Part shown: piece by piece, positions 12,801 through 25,495 of the stretch
Layout of the letters: every line of letters starts with the position of its first letter
How positions within the stretch are numbered: position 1 is the stretch's first letter
Origin: Sipunculus nudus
Taxonomy: Eukaryota > Annelida > Sipuncula > Golfingiida > Sipunculidae
NCBI GenBank assembly: GCA_026874595.1
Contig: CM049319.1
Location: 54,324,917 to 54,388,916, forward strand
Direction of reading: 5' to 3'
DNA: 64,000 bases
Position numbers and translations under genes: made by a program
Notes under the pieces: generated by a model
What the model was told of the DNA's origin: nothing
Databases searched by the model: none
The model's input: only the letters and a program-made list of their open reading frames with translations

Positions 12801-14930
12801 TATATAGCCTCATGCGCCCCGCAGTGTGGCCTGGCCAGCTGTTCATAGTCGAGCAAACGCTCGTGTTCTCAGGTGAATGGATGCAAACATGGCGGAGGCA
12901 TGTATCCATTGGGATGCAGATTTCTGGTTATATTTTGTTATCATAATTTAATTAGATGTAGATATTTTCTTTTCATTTTAATTTCATCACAATTTTTGGA
13001 GATCTTGATTTTAAGCTCCTCGAGAGTGAGGGATGTACTGTGCATGTCAGTGCTTCATAATGGTGGCATTTTGTTGGGCAATAATTTCCTGTGGAAATAT
13101 CACATCTGAACGCATGGGACTTGTTTGCCGAGAAAATGAGAATTGGTCTATCCAAAAGAATACTGACAGAAGACATCCCCCCATATTAGGACAGCCAAAA
13201 AATAATTCCGACCCCCCCCCCCCCCCACGCCCAAGGCAATATCCTTCTCTAAGAATATCATAATTTTCTTCAGTCCCATCATAAATAATAAAAAAAAATA
13301 TCAAAATCATATACCAAAAATTTATTTGTTCCATTTTCTGCACTATATTATTAATAATTTACATTAATTTTAAACATTAAAAATGGACTTACATTTATGA
13401 TAATTAAATAAGGTAATTAACAAGCACAAAACTGTTAAGTAAATATCTGTCATTTAAGAACAAGTAGTCGACACTGAAGATTGTACAGCACACGGCTTGT
13501 CCTACTGTAAGTGTTTGTTAAACCCAACTGGTCGCGCCTCGTCATTATCTTTGTTTTCATGGTGTCACCTGACCGGCTGCCGGGTTTAGCATTATAATTG
13601 GGTATTTCTCCACTTTCATTACCATCAGTACTTTTATATTGATCAGCTGTGGTGGAGCGACAGCATTATATCTAGATCTCTACCAGCGAGACCCTCGACC
13701 TGATTGTTCCCACCTGGCCTTCTGAAAGACGATAAAACATCAGCTCCAGAAAATTGGTGGCGTCCCATGCATTTTTTCAATCAATAATTTATACGATTGT
13801 TTTTCTGGTTTTGAGACCGTCAAATGACAGCAATTATGTCAGTTTCTCATCTGTGGTTACATTCAGTGCCCCGAAACCTAGTGTTCATTGATTATGACTG
13901 GTTTCTTCTGTTCCTGAAGACGGGTGTCGCCATCTGGTGAGACTGGTTAATTACTATTTATCAGGGTGATGGGGTAATAAGACCCAATGGTCATAAGTCC
14001 TACTACTGTGTACTAGTAGATGTTCATGTGAACTTTAATACATAACTAGGATGATGCAATCAAAGCCCTTGCCCTGAAAATTGTTCATGAGTCAAACTTT
14101 TTACTGAGTGATGCAGTCAGGGCCCCTGACCATGACATGTGGGTTTCTCAGGCCTTACATGGCCAAAAAGTGATTATGAATATTCTGTTGTTGGCAACAT
14201 ATTCACTGCAATATATTTTAGCATTTTTCAGTTTTATACTAATTATAGTGTTTCATGAGGGTTCATTTTAACAATCTAATCATACAGTTAACATAGCATT
14301 TCCATCCTTATATAGACAATAAGTATGTGCACAAAATCTAAAAATTTGACAATGGATGACCTAGCTAAGGAAATAAACAACTCGTGGAAATCTTGTTAAT
14401 TATCAGATAATGTAAAAGATAATATCATATTTTAGTTTATGGCAAGCATAAAAGATCTCTTATTATTTTTAAAATCAATCTTTTGCTTTTTGCCATTTTA
14501 AGCTACAGGCATTCAAACATACATGTTATGTTAGTGAGACTACATGTGTATAAAGGACTTTTCATCAGTGTAAATGGAACAACTTTTTGAATTGGGGAAA
14601 AACTTTCGCATATATCACAAAATTTAATCCCTTGTGATCAAAAAGCCAATCAAAGAATCTGGTTATAAGCTTACAGTATTAGCATTCATTTATAAATTGG
14701 CAGTAATGGAGGTGGGAGACCTCAGAATATGATTTTGGGATACAAGCCAAAACTGTCATTTGGAAAACCTGAAGTAGTGTTATATTCATTTGTTGCTTTT
14801 GTTTGTATCATGGTTTATTTCTTGAGTTTGAATAAAGTGTTCCTTACTTTAAATTTGTTGAGCATATTTCTGTAATGCATTTAGCTGTGTAACAATAAAA
14901 CATAGTTTAATGCAGTTAACTGCAAGTCAT
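12800..14930. other. Intergenic, mostly AT-rich
   Basis: A C15 run at 13212-13226 sits in a segment resembling 57760-57910 (C-rich core, TTCTC.AAGAA..TCATAATTTTCTT), a weak dispersed repeat. Nothing else recognised. Confidence 0.4.
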
Positions 14931-14934
14931 AGGT

Positions 14935-15060
14935 GAGGGTAAGTAAGGTTTTAGGCAGTTAAAGGCAGTTTTAGGCAGGTTATAACCTATTTTAGGCAGT
15001 TAAAGGCAGGTTTCAGGCTCTGCCCTGCCAAAAACAGGTTTTGGGCAGCCTAAAACCCAA
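14935..15060 (+). repeat. Minisatellite of TTTTAGGCAGTTAAAGGCAG units
   Basis: Four to five imperfect units of about 20 bp, ending in an inverted stretch (CTGCCCTGCC...GGGCAGCC). Confidence 0.6.
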
Positions 15061-15149
15061 CCCTGTGTATGTCCATCACTTTTGTTTACTGATAAAAATC
15101 CCAGTATGGGTTGACATATCAATTTCACACTTGAATTAAATATGGGCCA

Positions 15150-15840
15150 CCTCTAAAGCAAGAAATCAATTGATTTTTAGGTCATAAGTTCAAAGGTCAC
15201 TGGAAAAACTTATTAAGAAAGATTGTGGATGCATTTTAAGCAAAACTTTTCATCCCAAACCTTTCATCTAGCACTTATAGGTGACTTGCAAATAGGATAT
15301 GAACCTGATTTATTTTAGGGTCACAAGGTCAAAGGTGAAGGTCATGGAAGCCATCTGTCCACATATTTGTTTCTGAATAATTACTCCAGTTTTGCTGAAC
15401 ATAATTATTTCAAACTTTATTCATATATGGCCGACCAATGAAGTAAGGACCCTTTTATTCTGGGTTCATGAGTTCAAAGATCAAGGTCACTGGGGGCATC
15501 TGTCAACATACATGTATTTGTTTCCATACAAAACCTTCAGATTGTATTGAAATATTAGTTTCAAACTTTACATATATATGGCCAACCACTTAAGTAAGAA
15601 GCCTTTTCATTTTTGGGTCATGAGGTAAAAGGTCAAGGTCACAGGACCTACTTCTTTCAAATAATTGTAGATCCTTTTATAGCCAAACTTTTCATCTTCA
15701 ACATTTCATCTTCAGCATTTTACTTACCTGTCAATAGTGGAGGAACTTATGAATTCTGGGGTCACAAGGTAAAATGTCAAGGTCACAGGTGCCATCTGTC
15801 CTCATATATATTTACAAATGATAACTCCAGTTTGGATTAA
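15150..15840 (+). repeat. Diverged tandem array with repeated TCAAGGTCA
   Basis: Units of about 145-160 bp each contain GGGTCA..AGGT(C)AAAGGTCAAGGTCAC, then CATCTGTC, TTTGTTTC and TTTCAAACTT. Exact TCAAGGTCA occurs at 15481, 15633 and 15777. The frame at 15613-15840 is a by-product of the repeat. Confidence 0.65.
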
Positions 15841-16340
15841 CAAATGGATATCAAACTTGTTCTGATTTGTAATGGATTTTTTTTATTTTTGATTGACACC
15901 CTCTTATTTCAGTTAATAAATTCAATGTGTATTATTATACTTTTAACAACTCATCTCCACTTTGTTCCTTTTTTATAATTTACATGCATATTACAGTCAC
16001 GTAGTTCAGATACAATACTAACATATATATGTGATCATGAGAGGCTCCTGCGTCTTTCATGTAGCCCATAAAAGTTAACAGGCAATCAAAATATATGTAT
16101 TATGCACATACTCTCAACAGATTTGATACATTATCTAAAAAAATAAAAAAGATATAAAAATGTTCACAATTCATACAGAGCCAATTTCATAGTGTATAGC
16201 CTTCATATATGTGATCGATAAAATTCAATGATTGACTCATACAAGCATAACAGTGGATTATCCGCCTGTGACTAGAACAAAACTAAAATTTTTTAGAGCT
16301 GCACAAATACAAATTAAGGCCGCACGTTTTCATAAATAAC

Positions 16341-16342
<2 letters not shown>

Positions 16343-16398
<56 letters not shown>
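16343..16398. repeat. (TA)n array
   Basis: About 55 bp, directly abutting the Tigger-like end. Confidence 0.95.
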
Positions 16399-16401
<3 letters not shown>

Positions 16402-16900
16402 TCGAGCCCACTTTGTGTCATATCGGTTAATAGAAAATCCCGTTTATTGTCACATAAATCTTAAATCCCAAACCATTTCCTAAATGAACAACGATAAATC
16501 TGACAGTTTAATGTCATGGGATATTGTCATAATCCCGTTTACTGTCATGCTTGGAACCCTTGGCAGTGATACCAGTTCGCAGTTAATATCACATCAAACG
16601 CCGACACGGCGATCAACGAGGCCAAGAGCGTGTAATCGGTCAGTTGTATCGAACGATTACATCTCCCACTTGTGTGCGGCATACAGTGATGCATGCAGGT
16701 CACTCCCCGTCAATTTGCTAATTACAGTCTTAAGATACCATGGTAATCCAGTTCATTGCGTTTTTTCGAACGATAGCAAGGGCGATGTTTGCCATTACAT
16801 GTCGTTCATAATGAATTCCCAGCCTTTACAAGGCCATGGTTTACACTTCGGTGACGTTCCGCCGAAATGATATGAAGCACGAGCTCTAAACAGGGCTTAC
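16399..16900 (+). mobile_element. Pogo/Tigger-like transposon end
   Basis: Right after a TA array the sequence reads CAGTCGAGCCCACTTTGTGTCAT, then AATCCCGTTTATTGTCAC and repeated TTAATGTCA/TTACTGTCA blocks, a layout I associate with Tigger-type elements. No second inverted end was found, so it is truncated. The 128-codon frame at 16484-16870 runs through these blocks and shows no transposase motif that I can name. Confidence 0.4.
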
Positions 16901-17480
16901 GACTGGAAATCCCCTTTAAGGGTCCACAAAAAGCTAGAGGTTTTGTGAGCCCTGCAGGAGGTCTAAAACCTAAATCGCGGCGAAACTTCAGAAAGTTGAC
17001 AATGACATGACGATACCCGCTCCCCCGACAGTCCTATCATAAAGACGATCATGGAAGTTTGAGTTATTAATAAGATATCCGGAAAATAAGGCGCGATAGT
17101 CGGGGAAATAATTATTTAGAAAAATAATTTTCCCAGGCATATAGTAAAAACTGTGCCACATATTTCCAGACATTTGACCTCATGACCCAGACGTTACGTC
17201 ACTTTCTGTTGGCAAGTTGGATTTTTGTCAGTTATTGCGGCATGCGGAGCAAAACTGACAGGAAATAAATTGTCAGGTGCGCATAAACGTAATTTGATAT
17301 GCCGTTGTGCAATAAAAATATTCATAAACGTTTCTGTTTTCTTTTTATTGACGATTTATCAAATATTATTTGAGACATAACGCTCCTTCCATGACATCGA
17401 TGTTGAAGCCCGCATGTCACATTCCGGTTATTATCAATATTTATGCATGCACCACCGACATGACAATAAGCGGGTATAAC

Positions 17481-17534
<54 letters not shown>

Positions 17535-19080
17535 TGTCATTATACCCTGAAAATACGCTCGTATGAACTCTTTGAATATCCCAGAAACTATTTTAAAATT
17601 ATTCACTGGAATGTGTGACTCAGATTCGCTCAAAGATTGCTGTTGAAACGAAATAAGTTTATTTTTTCTAAACCATCTCGACATGTGTGAAGACCATATT
17701 AAAATAACAAAACAGGAAAAGGATCTTTAAAGGAACCAATCATTTTCTTTAAATTAATACATCCGTTTTAACCCTATCCGATTATATTTTATCTGAAAGA
17801 TATGACATATGACAGGCATCTTGTATCATTCTTTATGGACATTATACAATACAACTAAGAGTTTTTACTTCTTGGTAGTTTCGAAGCGATACTTTTTCTT
17901 GTATTTTATTCTCGAATTCCTTTAATTTCAGATTTCTAATTTCTCCCACCGCAGTAGGTTGACGTCTTCCCATGCCAAACCTCCTCAGGCAGTACACACA
18001 TTCGACAGTCTCGACTACCTGAAAATACTTGTCCTCGCCCTCCAATACTGGGTTCTTGATCAACCATAACCGATAACATTATTATTATTTTGCTATATTA
18101 CGAAACGGGGGAGGGGCCTGTGTGTGTAAGGGGGGGGGCAAGTCCCCCTACCACTCCTCCACACACACAAACATTGCAAATGGCATCTAAGCTGGTTGGT
18201 TTCATACTTGCATGCGGAATTTGAAAGGTCACTAATTGCAAAACACCCTGTTAAAAAACTCTGCTTTCACTGACTAGCCGCCAGATGATATGTTGGTTGG
18301 CCTCTGCCATGTAATAAACCCATGCATAAAAAGCAAAATAAAAAGCATTGTGTGATAGGAATGTCGTTTACTGGACTATTTATGTTGAAAAAACTAGGTC
18401 CAAGGGATTGATTTTAATTAATTGACATCAGATATCGGGACACCGAACAATCTCCCGGCTCAGCTGTATCTGCGGCTCCTCAGAAGAAGGCAAACATATA
18501 AGGGACGCAATACCAAAGAATATGTCTGACTCGACATTCGCCTTGTTCAATTGTTCCCTGGTCTGATACCTCCTACCGTCCTGCCGTCTTTATCTCACTT
18601 TCCCAACGGTCCTGCGGGGATTTTTCTAAAGAAAATACATGAATACTCGTTCCTTTTCTTCTCCCGCGGGAACCTCGGGCAAGAAAGGTTATAACGCGGT
18701 TCTTGTTGCTCTTTTTGGTGTGGAAAATGTTGCGCATGATTACAATATTAGTCTGGTTTAAAAGAAAATAGCTGCTACGCCAATGGCTACGAAAGCGGAT
18801 TATCCTATGACAGACGTCTCGGTTCTAGTCCACGTGTTTCCTCCCATAACTGGTTGATTTATTGACTTTCACAAAACTCGGAAAGAAACATCGTTTTTAA
18901 GCCATTTTAACTACACGGTTTTGAATCCGGTCAGGAAATAAGTAATGAACGTGAACGATATAGGTTATTTTTTTTTACACAGGTATCGCATAACTGCATA
19001 TACATTGTACGTTAAAATTTCACAATTAATTATTATTAATTATTAAAGTCCCAGAATTACTGTAAATGTATAAGTTTAAA
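16900..19080. other. Intergenic with a (TA)n array
   Basis: A TA array occupies 17482-17532 and creates matching Tyr-Ile frames on both strands. The 73-codon minus frame at 17842-18063 has a plausible composition but no splice support. A G9 run lies near 18130. Confidence 0.4.
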
Positions 19081-19114
19081 GATTTTGTCGTTTCAGGAAA
19101 CTTAGTACGGTTTT

Positions 19115-19620
19115 TATACGCCTGTCTTTGACGGGACGAATTATGGTAAACCCACGGTCCGTCTTTTTGTATGTCCGTTCGTTAATTTTTACTGTCGCCG
19201 CGATGATGGATTTTTACGAAATTTACCATAACTAACATACCAATAAAATATCTCACCCGAGTTCGATTATGGGCAAAATCTACGCATATTTAATATGGTC
19301 ACAGGTCACAAGGCTATTTTGTTGTGTCGCTGCGATAACTTAGAATTTGATCAAACTCAACAGAAATATTAATCAATATAATATCTCGCCTAAGTTCTAT
19401 TTCTAGGAAAAACCACTCGGGTTTAATGAGGTCCGAGGTCAAAAGACTTTGGTAGCACCAAAAACCTTATGGTTTTGATGGCACTCATTATAAATATTTA
19501 CCAATAGAGTTCCTCACCTGATTTACATTCTCAGCAAAATTCGCGCATATTTATTGAGGTCAGAGGTCACCAGATACATGACGGGCTTTTAATGCGCCAT
19601 TTGCGGTGTGCTTGTTACAC
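19115..19620 (+). repeat. Decayed GGTCA-type tandem element
   Basis: Starts TACGCCTGTCTTTGACGGGACG (imperfect hairpin), then GTCCGTC-rich sequence. About three diverged units follow, each with an ATATTTA..GAGGTC.GAGGTCAC block (near 19300, 19430, 19555). Same architecture as the other hairpin-ended arrays. Confidence 0.45.
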
Positions 19621-20339
19621 ATTTTACATAGAGGACATTTCATTGCTGGCTATGGCATATGCTTGCCGGAGTTCGAATGCAAAGTGATAGCCTCAGCTGG
19701 TGAATCCGGATTAGACCCACGTGTACGCAATCAGTCCCAATGTAGAAACCTACCATGCACAATACACAGGTAACGTTCCTGATAACGTATCCACATATTG
19801 AATTAATTAAGGCATCGGCAAGCCCAATCTTCCGATTAATTATCCTACCCCGTAAGACGGGAAGACTTACACTGCGTGGTGGGTTTATTACTGTATTCAT
19901 ATTTCTGTAACAATTAGTTTTGCACCTGATTTAATGTTTTACCTTAAGCTTATTCTCCATAGCCGATCCTGCTTTATAACTCATTGTTTTAGTGATTGTT
20001 GAGCGATTGCATACGTCTAATTTTAAATCTCTGGTTGTATTTGGGCTTTGGCGGATACTTGCAACTGTCAGATTCGATTTCTCCACTTATTTTCTATTTT
20101 AATGGTCCTTATTTTTTCTTTTAAAGGTTGTTTCCTTGGCAATGGGCTGAAATTGTTTATCATACCTCAGCGACGAGGTTTTTAGTTTTACTTTAAGTTC
20201 TCATGCATGTTACGGAAACATAATTGACGGGGAAAAAAGGTAAACAGATTTTTTTTAATTTTGTGGAGAGTTAGGGTAACACCAAGAAACCCTCCGTTAA
20301 ATTCTGAATTACCTTAATATGTTTTTAATTTATATATAG

Positions 20340-20520
20340 GATTCTATACCAAATCTCAAATGGTCTAAGCAAAGGACCCCGTCATATATTGGTATTACGG
20401 CCGGTTTTATTCCTGAGGTGACCTTGGATGGAGTTCTCCTTGAATCTTTGGCAGCTGTGAACACAGCAGAGTTTATTAGGATTCTAGGAGCAGTTTTCGT
20501 CTCTAAATGCAAACCTATAG
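20340..20520 (+). CDS. Exon of an unidentified gene (internal)
   Basis: Bounded by ATATATAG|G and CCTATAG|GTAAGTTC, and open in phase 0 for 60 codons, ending in phase 1. A stop directly precedes it in frame (the TAG of the acceptor), so the acceptor is what makes it an exon. The peptide has balanced composition (begins D-S-I-P-N-L-K-W-S-K, later I-T-A-G-F-I-P-E-V-T-L-D-G-V-L-L-E-S-L) and no domain that I recognise. The next exon candidate at 21396 matches its phase. No upstream exon was found with confidence, so the gene's 5' part is missing or lies in unexamined intronic DNA. Confidence 0.45.
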
Positions 20521-20595
20521 GTAAGTTCGGCTGACGCATAAAATTGTTTTTTTGCGAAAATAAGCGTGGGACTTTCTGTTTTTTTTATTGACTTA

Positions 20596-20911
20596 AAGAC
20601 AATGCTGACTTAACTACGTACATGTTCATCTGCAGAATTCCATTCCGGTGTCGGACTACATGATAGGGCAGAATCACACGCCTCCTTTCGTTTTAAATCC
20701 TGTCGTCAACCAATTAGCCCGTTGACTACTGCGCCTGCGGGCCTTGGGTGCGTTATGGGTGTTTGGTCATACCACCCGGGAACCCCCGAAAAGCACACTC
20801 GTTTGTGAGGGAACCACGGTCGTTGGGCACGGCCTTCCCATTAAGCCTGCAGAGCGTTCACCCTGAGGTGGGTGCCGACCGTGAAAATTCTCACCGCCTC
20901 GGCTTAGATTC
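20596..20911 (-). mobile_element. tRNA-derived SINE, copy 4 (head truncated)
   Basis: Tail and core match copy 5. The sequence diverges just after CGGCTTAGATTC, so the B box is interrupted and the A box missing. It lies between the two exons of the unidentified gene, in its intron. Confidence 0.6.
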
Positions 20912-21395
20912 CCGGGGACTTCCTGTAAAAAAAAGTGTTTTTTTTTCAAGAAGCCAGATCATTGTTTTTTCGACAGATGGTCTGATTGAAAGTTACTTCT
21001 AAACCAGTTTTTTTACTCGTCCACAAATCTGAAGGCGGTTTCGATATGCTCAATTAAGGAAAAAATGTAATACCCTGGTAAATAAGAATTATATTCCCTC
21101 GGCTCATATAAAACATAATAAATGATATGAAAGATATAAATTTCACTTAAAAACTTCTTCTGAAACGCCAAAGGCTTGTTGTTTCCTGCTAAGTGGATAT
21201 GGATTTACAAGTGTAGTTGTAAAACGCAGTGCTTTTAAAGTTAGTAATACAAGAAACACTCTTTCTACATCTAAAATTGTAGGCGAATAAGTTTTTATCA
21301 TGTAAATTCCTTTAACATCATTTTAAACGAATTGAAAAAAATTAACTGAGGACTTTTGCATTTTACATTCAATTTTTTTGTTTTCCCGTCATTAG

Positions 21396-21514
21396 ACACT
21401 CCTGCCGGCGGGCTGAAAATTCAACCCATGACACCAAAACTACAGCGAAGAAGCAGACACAAAGAAAAACACTATTTTTTCTTGGAAACAAGACGTACCG
21501 TGATACAATATTGA
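21396..21514 (+). CDS. Terminal exon candidate of the same unidentified gene
   Basis: Follows TTTTCCCGTCATTAG. In phase 1, joined to the exon ending at 20520, it reads D-T-P-A-G-G-L-K-I-Q and continues for 38 codons of basic sequence (R-R-S-R-H-K-E-K-H) to a TGA at 21512-21514. The phase match and pyrimidine-rich acceptor support it. It is short enough for chance to remain possible. Confidence 0.35.
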
Positions 21515-23590
21515 AATGCCGCGAGACATAATGTGATATTAATTGCCAAAAAAATCATCCTAATAAATATTTATTTGCGGCTCATGCGATGGTTTCTTTC
21601 ACAAAGACTGACACATGTGTAGATTATTTTATCAAAGCTGTCAGTGGACCACTTCTCAAGTCTTGCTTAGACACTAAACAAGGTTAACGGGCGAGATAGT
21701 ATTACAAGATGGATATGTCACACATAAGATGTAATGGGGCCTCGCTACGGGACTAATAACTATCACTCTCCGCTGCAGGTATTTATCAATTCTTAGTTCT
21801 GTCAGAACCCAACAGCTATAAATATTCCGTCTGTCGTCTCACAATGGGGTTGCTTTCGACTATTTTGTGACCATGTGATGGTGAAGGCTTCAGCTGCAGA
21901 CAAGTTAAGTCTCTTCAAGTAAGGGGCGCGCACATTGTTATTTGACAATATTTAATAAAGAGACCTATTCATATGATAGGTATGTTAAGTGAAATGTACC
22001 TTTTTCCTAAGTACAAAGGTATCTGCAAATATCTCGATCTGAAAAAAAATTTGCTTACTCCTGTACACAATTTGGAAATAAACTGACACCGGGCATGATC
22101 AGAGGCGCAAAACATAAACACGCAACTTCACACATCTTTATTTTACAAGCTTCCATGCAACCGGTGTTTTTCTTTCTTGTTTCTTCTCCTTGCCGGGTCA
22201 CACGTAGAATGTTTATTCAGTTTGTTAAACAGTTGATTTGCAGATATTAAGTGCGTTTATTAAAGGATGTTTTTCTTCTGTGAAACGTTTGTAGTCAGCC
22301 AAAATAAACTAAGAACGTGAGATAATACACTATTATTGCTATTGATTATGTACCTGAACCCTTTGAGACTTAGTGTTTTCATCGATACTGACCATTTCCT
22401 TATTCCCTTACAAATAAAATAAAGTACGCTAGAGCCATTATTCTTTCTTTTTATTGAACTTCTCTGATGAAGAGTTTATCCATAATCTTAAGGGTTTTTA
22501 TTTATCAAAATGTCCATTACCATGGCAACAGATTCTCCATATTCTTTTTGAGTCACCCGGTCATCAATTTGACATGCTATAATTACCTCTACAGCTGCCT
22601 TATGTTATTCCTTGCTGAAGCCATAAAAACAAAACAAGAACATTTATAGCACACAGTGTTATTCAATGGTCCGCATATCTGAATCAGCCTGAAGCAAGTG
22701 TGTGGAAATCACCCTCTCAACCTCTGACATCAGTCGATTAAATTAAACATTAAGTTCCAGTCATACATATTCATGAATATTTTTCAATCTCTACTATAAT
22801 GGCAATCGAGTCAAAAGGGGTTAATTGACGGAGCAACTCCAAAAAGTAAAGTCCGATGAAGGGATGAGACATAACTAAACTGAAACCAAAATCATATCTT
22901 GCAAAATATATAAGTAATGCAACACAATCAATTTTTTAGAACTGTGTTTTATAAAAACAGCATGATCAGATAGCTTCATTTAAAAGGTGATGATTGGATC
23001 TTTAGTATCAGAAATATATTATAAAAAAGGTAACTGTCTATTTAAAGCTGTTATCCCATGAAAGACGCAATGTCACCTGGTTAACAAAGCTAAGTGAACA
23101 GAGGGTTGTAAAATGTAAATGCCGGGGTGTGTCTAGTCCAGAACTGGACGCTGACGGGCCTCACAAACACCCCCCCTAAACGCCCCATCCCGTCTGCGCC
23201 CAGCAGGAAAGTGACACTTTCCGTTCTTCCAACCGGTTAAATCTTAATTCCCAGTCCAACCAGTGCATTAGAATTATGAAATGTAACATGCTGTACCTTC
23301 TGACAGCTATACCTGGATTCTCTCCTGCCAAAATATTCAACAATCCCTTAAATTGTGACTGAAAGCGCTGCTTAAATTGTTTCCAGTTTTCTAAATGTAC
23401 GGAAACGCTGTCATTGTACAAGTCACGGAATTATTGGAAATGGTGTCATGGGACAAGAATGATATCGTTGTTGGAAGCAAAAGCATGCTACATTCATAGT
23501 TCCAAAGTAAAATTAATCGCTGGTGAGACTGCGACTTGAGCATTTAGCTGGCTAACGGGCTAGGAGAACTTTCGTGCTGGTCGCGACCGG
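21515..23590. other. Intergenic, nothing recognised
   Basis: AT-rich, ending at a G17 run (23595-23611). Confidence 0.4.
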
Positions 23591-23765
23591 GCCCGGGGGG
23601 GGGGGGGGGGGTTTGACTACGTTTTCCCATTCATACCTAGCATTTGTTATCGAGTTTAGAGTCAAACTGTGTGGTCACTTTTAGATATATAAGAGAATAG
23701 CCATAAAATATGAATGATAATCCACTGGTTGAATACACTATAGTGTTGCACTGATTCCATAAAAA

Positions 23766-24070
23766 TGCCCGTTGACAAAGATGACATCAAATCTCACTGC
23801 GCAGACTCGGACGTACAAAAAGTACGTCTCTGCTGTTTAGGATTGTGGGAATCAAAATCTGACCCCTACAAATCACCAGGGCTTCTAACTACACCAGCGA
23901 CGTAAGTATAAAAGTAGTGACGAGGTGATTTAGTTCGTGTTAGTAAATGTTTAATGTTAGTAAAAGGCGTTTCCTTGATATGTAACAAATTGAAGTTTGA
24001 CAGTTGAGACAAGTAATCAGGCCGTCAGACAGTTTCCAAAGTGAAGAGATTAATTCCGAGCAGAGACCTC
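23766..24070 (+). repeat. Dispersed repeat D1, copy b, with a 46-codon frame
   Basis: Aligned with 2860-3190. A frame from the ATG at 23766 runs 46 codons (M-P-V-D-K-D-D-I-K-S-H-C) to the TAA at the start of the shared block. It has an alternative donor-like GAC|GTAAGT. Since it overlaps repeat sequence, coding status is doubtful. Confidence 0.45.
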
Positions 24071-24129
24071 TGGTGGAAGGTTGAAATCAAATGCCATGGC
24101 ACGCCTGAAAAGCACGTGCTCAAATGTCC

Positions 24130-25490
24130 CTGCGTTTTCCATCGATTTTTTGTATACATGTTTCCGGGGTACAGTGCTTTACATCGGCATTTATCTGTAA
24201 AATTGTCTAAATATAATTTTTAAGAGAGGTTATATAGGAAATATTATGGGGTTCACGTGTCGAGAATAGAACCCGATGATTCGCTGATAGGTTCGGCAGG
24301 ATATCACATGACCTTAATCATCGAACATTATGTTACGCCAGTTTGTTATTACTGGCGTGGCAGTTCTTATGATAATCAGGCAAGAGGGTCTTTACCTCAC
24401 ATGTATTATTCATATCTGTAAATGCCAAGAGACACAGAGTTTTATAAATAATATCTATATACAGTTATAAAGCACTATCCTTCTCTGTAACTGCCGTCTA
24501 TTGACATGGTCTTATGAATTACATATGAACCATCAAAGGCCACCCGTGTTATTTCTTTATTGATCCTTGTATACAATTTATTTAAAATTCATAAGAGAAA
24601 ATGTGGCTGGACAAGACTGATGCGGGTTGCTCGGCTTGTTCCTTTGGAAAGAAAGTGTTTCTGCTTTGGGCAACCTAAAAAAATCTCAAAATAGAAAATA
24701 AAACAAGAAGAGAAAATGTTTGCAGACTGCCTGGGGACAAAATGTAAACCAATCCAAAGATCAAATTGGTATTTATAATGATAAATGGTCACAAGTATTA
24801 ATGTGATCTTTTTTTGCAACTCATCACATCGGGCAAAAACAGGTTTGAAGCAGTACGAAGGAGAAAGAGATGAAATTATCTTTGGAATTTTTTTCCCCTG
24901 ATAATTGTAGCATAACACAAAATATAATACCTATGACTCAATGTAAATCACAGCTTTTGAAAGCGCAATATCTTTGACCTTACAATGAGAACAGGGTGCC
25001 GCGGGGTTGGATGCACAATGCGATACAGCGCTCTAATTGGTCTCATTACAACTCTTTGCTCTTTTACAGACCAAGTGGTAAAACACCGGAATTTTGCTAG
25101 ACAAAGCAATGGTTAAGGCGAATCGAAATAAAACGAAAGTAGTGCATTCAATATGTGAGGAGTATATATTTTGAATAGTTTTATATTTTTTAAACAAGCG
25201 TGAAAGGATCTCTGAATTGTTTTTTGCTTTGTGGATAACTGTGGATAACTTTAATGGTTATGGAATACATGTGAGCTCAAAACAAATGTATAAATCCATT
25301 AATATGGTAACAGACCAGTTGCTGAGTGGCGTACACGTTGGCTATCGTCCTGTAACCCGTCCGGATCATGCGGTCGGAAAATAAGCAAACATGCAAGAGG
25401 TTAACAGTTATGCCGAGTTAAAAGGAATTTTCATCGCCCATGTTAGGTGTTTTTAGAAAGTACACAAAAATAGCTAACCATTGGTTTCGT
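24130..25490. other. Intergenic, nothing recognised
   Basis: The 109-codon minus frame at 24589-24918 is Phe/Ile/Lys-rich and unsupported. Confidence 0.4.
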
Positions 25491-25495
25491 TTATT

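Noticed and set aside
16484-16870. 128-codon open frame with ATG
   Set aside because: Runs through Tigger-like terminal sequence (repeated AATGTCA blocks). No transposase motif and no homologue recognised.
17322-17684. Tyr-Ile-rich frames on both strands, also near 31.1, 38.8, 55.6 and 63.4 kb
   Set aside because: Translations of (TA)n microsatellites.
19581-19770. Cys-containing frame on the + strand ending at a plausible donor (ACACAG|GTAACG)
   Set aside because: Its phase does not fit the exon at 20340, a longer minus-strand frame overlaps it, and its start lies in the end of a repeat.
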